A stretch of 64,000 nt of DNA from assembly GCA_035772735.1 (NCBI GenBank), contig JASDFA010000004.1:19371501-19435500 (forward strand), in the 5' to 3' direction. The notes under the pieces were generated by a model. It saw only the letters and a list, made by a program, of their open reading frames with translations, ran no database searches and was not told the DNA's origin. The position numbers and the translations under genes were made by a program. This DNA is from Datura wrightii. Taxonomy: Eukaryota > Streptophyta > Magnoliopsida > Solanales > Solanaceae. Shown here in pieces: positions 58,591 through 64,000 of the stretch. Positions within the stretch are counted from its first letter, which is position 1; every line of letters starts with the position of its first letter.

Positions 58591-61196
58591 TTACAACCCG
58601 TAAATTTTAAATGAATAAATAGCCTAATAGAATGTTGGTTAAGAGATTTAGAAGGCAAAAAAAAAAAAGGGAAAGTCGGCTTTTTCATATATATATCAAT
58701 AATTTCCAGAAAAACAGGGGAATATGATAGGGAAGAGGAAACCTACGACTATTTATATATATTTCCTTCCGATTACGCTATGAAACGCGGTCTAAACTCC
58801 ATTCTAGCTTAGATACCGAGGTATAAAGCTGCAGAGAGCAATCCTACGGAGCTGGTTTCGTGAAATTTGGCCGGCGAAACGTCGTGCTACCGAGGTAAAG
58901 TGAATAGAATTGCTTTAAATTAGTGCCAATGTGTTCCTAGCCTTGCAGTGAGCATTTATCCCTTCTGGACTATTGAGAAATAATGAGTTTTCGACCATTT
59001 TCCGATAAGTCGAAGCTTGGGATAAATATATATCAAAAGTGATAATTTCTCCCGGATATTAATGTATTTAGTTGTAATTGACATGTATATGAATATAGTT
59101 GGGAGAAACAGCAGAAGTACCGACGGAAATCACATCGGTCAGTCGGGTACTCAGAAACCAGGTATGTAAAGCTATTCTTTCGGCAAGCCAGGAAGTACAG
59201 TCTAGAAAATAAATAGAATAAAGGCTATTAGCAGATACCCAGCATACAGGAACGATTTCAGTACAATTTTCAGCAAGCATGCTAGTATATCATTACGTAT
59301 GATGCGATAATCAGAATAACCGATAGTCAGATGATTTCAGATAGTAATGTGGTATCAGCTAGTAGCTCAGCATGTTCTTACTTAATACCCAGAATGGAAG
59401 TTGTAGAAGCAGTATAATGAATTAGCAAGATTACAGATAGTATGTATTACATTTGCTGAGACTGTATCCAGTAATAGATGGCACATTTTATATTATTGAG
59501 CTATATCCAGTTATAAATGGCATGTTCTATGTTATTGAGTTATATCCAGATATAATCAAATCAGTAATCAGATATAGAAATAGCTCCAGACATCGATATA
59601 GCTCCAGATACAGATATAGCTCCAGAAACAGATATGGCTCTAGAAATTGATATAGCTTCAGATCACGGATAACAATAATCAGATAAATAGATAAAGGCCA
59701 GGTAGCAGTTAGCCCAGCAATCAGAAATGGTGTAAAACAAAATACAGCATTAGTTGTTTCATATGGACTGGCCTTGAAATAAAAGAAGAGACTATGATTA
59801 GTATTTTTCATTTGAGCATGCTTGCGGGTGTATGTGTTTTGCATGTTGAGACTTGTTATGGCATGTGGGCATCCTTTAGCATCCCCGTCGCCCCTGGGTT
59901 ATAGCTGTGTCGATACCAGATTCAGATACCGCCTCCAGCTGGGCGATGTCGTCTGCTTAGAGGACAATGATGGCCGACCACCATAATAATACGGTCCAGA
60001 TTACCCTGCTTGCAGGGGTAGTTCAGTTTGCTCTGAGCAGAGCCAGACTACCCTGTTTACAGGGGCAGACTACTCTGTGTGCGCTTGTGGCCGGGGGTAG
60101 TTTCAGATACAGATTTTTATAAAATTACCCTATTGCGTGTTTGCACCCAGGGGCAGTTTCAATCACAGATACAACAGTAGATTACCCCGTTGAGCGCTTG
60201 CGCCCAGAGGAAGGAGTCTTCGGACTCAGACACAGTTCATTGTCAGAGGCCAAGGCATGAGCTACGTACCCTAGGGGGCCGGTAGGAGGAGATCACAGTT
60301 ATCAGATGAGTGGAGTGACTTATTTTTGGTTGGTTTAGACCCGGGTAGGGGTAAATAGATTGTTCTGTTAGTTGGCACCTTCCGGCTTATGGGGGTCGGT
60401 CAGGTATTGTGTGTATTTATATGTATATCTATATGTGCTATTAGATACTGATAGGCAGTAGGACGACACATCGTCAGGTACGCCTAGTTTAGTTACAGAA
60501 TAGGTAAACTCTCCCCAGTTATCCTCAGCCAAATAGACTCAGCTACTTCCTGCTTATATGTCAGTTTATTGTTGTTACCCATTTCAGTTATATATTTCAG
60601 TTTGCTTTACATGCTCAGAACCTGTGGTACTGACGCCCGTGGGGGCGCTGCATTGCTTGCCTGCAGGTACACATAGATGAGGAGTCGATCACTCGTGATC
60701 CATTCAGCAGAGTTATCAGCTCCTATCCTCCAGAGCTAGACAGTCGGAGGTTGTTCCTATTTCCTTTTTGATTACAGTTTGGGTAGGTTGGGCCCTGTCC
60801 CGACCATTCTATTATTACTTCCTAGAGGCTTGTAGTCTGATGTTTCCTGTGGTGGTGGAGCCAGTCGTGTCAGGCCGTGCATGTATATATGTGTTTAGTT
60901 GTTGATGTTGGCCGCGTGGGGCCTTCTTCTGGTTATAGTTAGTGACCTTGTCGGTCACAAATATGAATAGCAGTTGCTTCGGATTATAGTGTCATTGTTC
61001 TGCTGTTGTGCATTGCAGGTTGCTATAGGCCTAATCGGCCGGAGGCTGTATTTACAGCCGCTATATAGCCGGTTCTTTTCTTGAAATGGAGCCAGAGTCA
61101 GCCAAAACACCAGATGTGCTCAAGATGGACCGTTTAGCAGCCCAGAGTCTAGCAGGCACCGGGTACCGGTCATACCCCCCAAGGTGGGGTGTGACA
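58591..61196 (+). mobile_element. Gypsy LTR B (2.6 kb)
   Basis: It ends ggtgtgaca four bases before a tRNA-Met primer site, so it is a 5' LTR. It starts near ttacaacccg, lacking a clean TG. From about 58765 it is homologous to LTR C (ccgattacgct, gataccgaggta, gtttcgtgaaat, later atagctgtgtcgatacc). Its first 170 bp are unrelated to the start of LTR C. Confidence 0.8.
59570..59663 (+). repeat. 18-bp minisatellite in LTR B
   Basis: About five drifting units of type gatatagctccagataca. It is absent from the equivalent part of LTR C. Confidence 0.8.
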
Positions 61197-61200
61197 AACT

Positions 61201-61212
61201 TGGTATCAGAGC
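61201..61212 (+). other. Primer-binding site of element B
   Basis: tggtatcagagc, complementary to the 3' end of initiator tRNA-Met, four bases after LTR B. The internal sequence of B continues only to 61324. Confidence 0.9.
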
Positions 61213-61319
61213 AGTTCGCGTCTCAGGGAGTCTGCAAGCCGTGCTAAGTAGAGCCTTGTCTAAGGATGTGTTGTGCACCACATACTATAGGCAGGAGGCT
61301 GCGAGGCATAATAGGATAG

Positions 61320-61324
61320 TTACC
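61320..61324 (+). repeat. Putative 5-bp target-site duplication of element C (ttacc)
   Basis: The five bases directly before LTR C. The partner copy lies beyond the window. Confidence 0.5.
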
Positions 61325-61436
61325 TGTTATACCCCGTAGGATTCCCAGCACCTAGATGACCTATTCGTGCATTGGTCAAGAAGCCATACGTGCTAGAGAA
61401 AGGCCCGGGAAAAGATCGGACGAGTAACCTATCGAA

Positions 61437-61521
61437 CCATCGCGGGAGGAGCCGAGGCAGAGCCCCTCCGCGATGGCAGCGTGTCACGGAGGTGAAGCCT
61501 CCGCGTTGGCTCCGTGACACG
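61437..61521. repeat. Two hairpins in the U3 of LTR C
   Basis: ccatcgcgga-type arms at 61437-61446 and 61467-61476, and perfect 11-bp arms cgtgtcacgga / tccgtgacacg at 61480-61490 and 61511-61521. Confidence 0.8.
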
Positions 61522-61542
61522 TTGGCCTTGTCCAGGCTCAAG

Positions 61543-61549
61543 TATATAA
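61543..61549 (+). promoter_or_regulatory. Likely TATA box of LTR C
   Basis: tatataa in the context caagtatataaagcccc, downstream of the U3 hairpins. It is the expected core promoter of the retrotransposon, with the start expected about 25-30 bases downstream. Confidence 0.6.
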
Positions 61550-63938
61550 AGCCCCACTTCGGTTTATTTTGGTTTTAAATCATAAAAATTTCCAGAAAAT
61601 AGAGAGGAAAAACTAGAGAAAGGAAAAGAACGAAGAGGGTAATATAATTTCATCCGATTACGCTGCAAAACGCAGTCCAAACCTAAATTAACCTCAGATA
61701 CCGAGGTATTTAGCAGCAAAGAGCATTCCTACGGATTTAGTTTCGTGAAATACGACCGACGAATCGTCGAGCTACCGAGCTAAGGTAAGTAGAATTGCTC
61801 CAAACTAGTGTCTATGTGCTCCTAGCTGTGAAGTGCATACTTCTCCCTTCTGGACTTCTGGAAAATAGCGAGTTTTTGACCGTCTTTCGATAAGCCTAAA
61901 TTTAGGCTATAATTATATCAAAAGTGACATTGTTCTTTAGAATAAAGCTATATTTAGTATTAATTAGCGTATACATGAATGCAGTTGGGAGAAATAGCTG
62001 GAGTATTGACCGAGCCTCGTCCGACGGATGGATAACTCGAGGTTAAGGTATGTAAAGCTAGTTTCTTCGGCAAGTTAGTAGCTTTAGCCTTATATAGTAC
62101 AGTAAACTCCGTAGTAGAACCCCTGGAGTTGAATGTTAAGTATTGTGCAAAGTTCAGTAAACCTAGTTTGCGTTGTTATATCATATTCAGTCTGAAAGTT
62201 AGAAGAGCATGCGCCCGAGGGCAAGTTAGTATTTCAGATTCAGTATAGCCTATTACGTGATTAGCAAGCATGTAGTAGAATAAAAGAAACCGATTTTTCA
62301 TAATAAAAGTCAGTAAAGAAGGATCAGATAGACAGATAGTTATGGCTACGGATTAGCCATTCAAATAGATAGTATCATGGCTACAAATTAGCCGTACAGT
62401 TAAACAGAGATTACAAAATCGGTATAATTAGTAAGAATCAGTTCAGTATAGAAACAGATCAGAATAAGAAATTAGATTTCAGATAGTCTTTTCAGTTATA
62501 CATGCTTGCTATTTATATGTGCTATTTGTTTGTTGAGACCTGCTATGGCATGTGGGTGTCCCTTTAGCATCCCCACCGCCCCTGGGTTATAGCTGTGTCG
62601 ATACCAGATTCAGATACCGCCACCAGCTGGGCGATGCCATTCACCTAGAGGACGATGATGGCCGACCACCATGATAATACGGTCCAGACCACCCTGCTTG
62701 CAGGGGTAGTTCAGTTTACTCTGTGCAGATCCAGATTACCCTATTTACAGAGGCAGATTACTCTGCGTGCGCTTGTGGCCGGGGGCAGTTTCAAATACAG
62801 ATTTTTATAAAATTACCCTGTTGCGTGCTTGCACCCAAGGGCGGTTTTAATTACACACCCCGTGTGCACTTGCGCCCAGAGGCAGGAGTCTTCGGACTTA
62901 GACACAGTTTATTGTCAGAGGCCAAGGCCTGAGCTACATACCCAAGGGGACCGATAGGAGGAGCTCACAGTTATCAGAGGAGTGGAGTGACTTATTTTTG
63001 GTTGGTTTAGACCCGGGTAGGGGGAAATAGATTGTGTGTTGGTTGGCACCTTTCGACTTATGGGGGTCGGTCAGGTATTGTGTGTATTTATATGTATACC
63101 TATATGTGCTTTTAGATATTGATAGACAGTAGGACGGCACGTCATCAGGTACGCTCAGTTTAGTTATAGAATAAATAAACTTTCCCTAGTTATGCTCAAC
63201 TAGATAGACTCAGCTACTTCTTGCTTCTGTATCCTGTTACTGTTGTTATTCATTTCAGTTGTGTATTTCAGCTGCTTTACAGGCTCAGTACCTGTGGTAC
63301 TGACGCCCAGTGGGGCGCTGCATTACTTGCCTGCAGGTACTCATAGACGAGGAGGCGATCCCTCGTGATTCCAGTCAGCTATTGAGTATTCAGCTCCTAT
63401 CATCCGGAGTCTGATTTCCAGAGGTGTATTTCGTTTTCTTTTGTTGTACAGTACGGGTAGGTCGGGGCCCTGTCCCGATCATTTCTATTGTTATTCCTAG
63501 AGGCTTGCAGTCTGTATATATTTCCCTGTGGTCAGTCGAGCCGGTCGTGTGAGGCCGTGCAGCTTGTTATAGTTGTTTGTTATCTCTGTTCCTGTTGGCC
63601 GTGTGTGGCCATAACCAGTCAGTAGTGGTGACCTTGCCGGTCACGTAATTATTTAGCGTGCTATTGTTAAGTTATAGAGAACTAGACAGCATGGTGGCCT
63701 TGCCGGCCCGCATAGGTTCCCTTACAGTAGTATGTTTCTGGTTAGCTGTTTTACAGGTGCAGGTGGCTATAGGCCAGTTGGCCGGAGGCTGTGTTTACAG
63801 CCGTTATATAGCCCTTTGTTTCTAGAAATTTGAGTTAGAGCCAGCCAGGCACCAGAAGTGCTTAAGCTCACCAGATAGCAGTCTAGGTCCTACTAGGGCA
63901 CCAGGTGCCAGTCATACCCCCCAAGGCGGGGCGTGACA

Positions 63939-64000
63939 AACTTGGTATCAGAGCAGGTTGTGTCCTAGGGAGTCTACAAGCCGTGCTAAGTAGAGTCTTG
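63939..64000 (+). mobile_element. Element C, start of the internal region (runs off the window)
   Basis: aact spacer, primer site tggtatcagagc at 63943-63954, and leader sequence similar to that after LTR B (gggagtctacaagccgtgct). Confidence 0.9.

Larger units (their letters stand above)
61325..63938 (+). mobile_element. Gypsy 5' LTR C (2.6 kb)
   Basis: Begins TGTTATACCCC and ends gcgtgaca, with a primer site four bases later. It shares the R/U5-like body with LTR B but has a different, GC-rich 5' end. It is inserted into the internal region of element B and is therefore the youngest of the nest. Confidence 0.88.

Noticed and set aside
59453..59844. Open frames of 65 and 105 residues rich in Tyr/Arg/Ser and Leu/Glu
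   Set aside because: They are produced by the 18-bp minisatellite in LTR B read on both strands.
1..64000. tRNA, rRNA or other structural RNA genes
   Set aside because: I looked for tRNA-like arms and for rRNA motifs and saw none that I could support. tggtatcagagc occurrences are primer-binding sites, not tRNA genes.

Overview
This is repeat-rich, AT-rich plant nuclear DNA. Its LTR retrotransposons carry an initiator tRNA-Met primer site (TGGTATCAGAGC), its L1-type LINEs have a DUF4283-like ORF1, and it holds a fragment resembling Solanaceae CC-type NLR genes plus type-B response-regulator-like exons. Together these suggest a eudicot, most likely Solanaceae; the genus cannot be read from the sequence. 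I see no gene that I would call intact and functional.

Layout. 1-2706 is the 3' end of a Ty3/gypsy element: degraded integrase end, polypurine tract and a 2.2 kb LTR. From there to about 57.9 kb the window is dominated by an old direct duplication. Copy 1 runs from 2707 to about 32.4 kb and copy 2 from 34319 to 57.9 kb. The left part of each copy (2707-8985 and 34319-40583) holds a minus-strand gypsy relic, a copia LTR tail and a 'D-type' LTR. The right part of each copy (21838-32405 and 45138-57902) holds a small orphan exon on the plus strand and, on the minus strand, a six-exon gene relic. That relic reads as a degenerate type-B response regulator: a receiver lacking the phospho-acceptor Asp, then a GARP/Myb-like DNA-binding domain. 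Copy 2 has extra lesions. The middle parts differ. Copy 1 has a foldback element (about 11440-17490) split by a LINE, then old repeats to 21.8 kb. Copy 2 has a second LINE at a mosaic junction between two different D-type LTRs.

The foldback element is the most unusual object. It consists of three modules of four evenly spaced, short palindromic motifs (CCTCATTGG-n-CCAACGAGG type). Two modules are in direct and one in inverted orientation, and a fragment of an NLR resistance-gene NB-ARC domain sits in the loop. One motif is split by the 14-bp target-site duplication of the LINE.

Only copy 2 carries a 1353-bp Mutator-like element with a perfect 9-bp target-site duplication and very long terminal inverted repeats. 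It also keeps a 1.36 kb two-LTR copia-like element that is truncated in copy 1. From 57.96 kb to the end lies a nest of large gypsy LTRs: A2, interrupted by B, whose internal region is interrupted by C, which runs off the window. The genes do not form a pathway; the window records duplication, pseudogenization and transposon nesting around a response-regulator-like gene pair.
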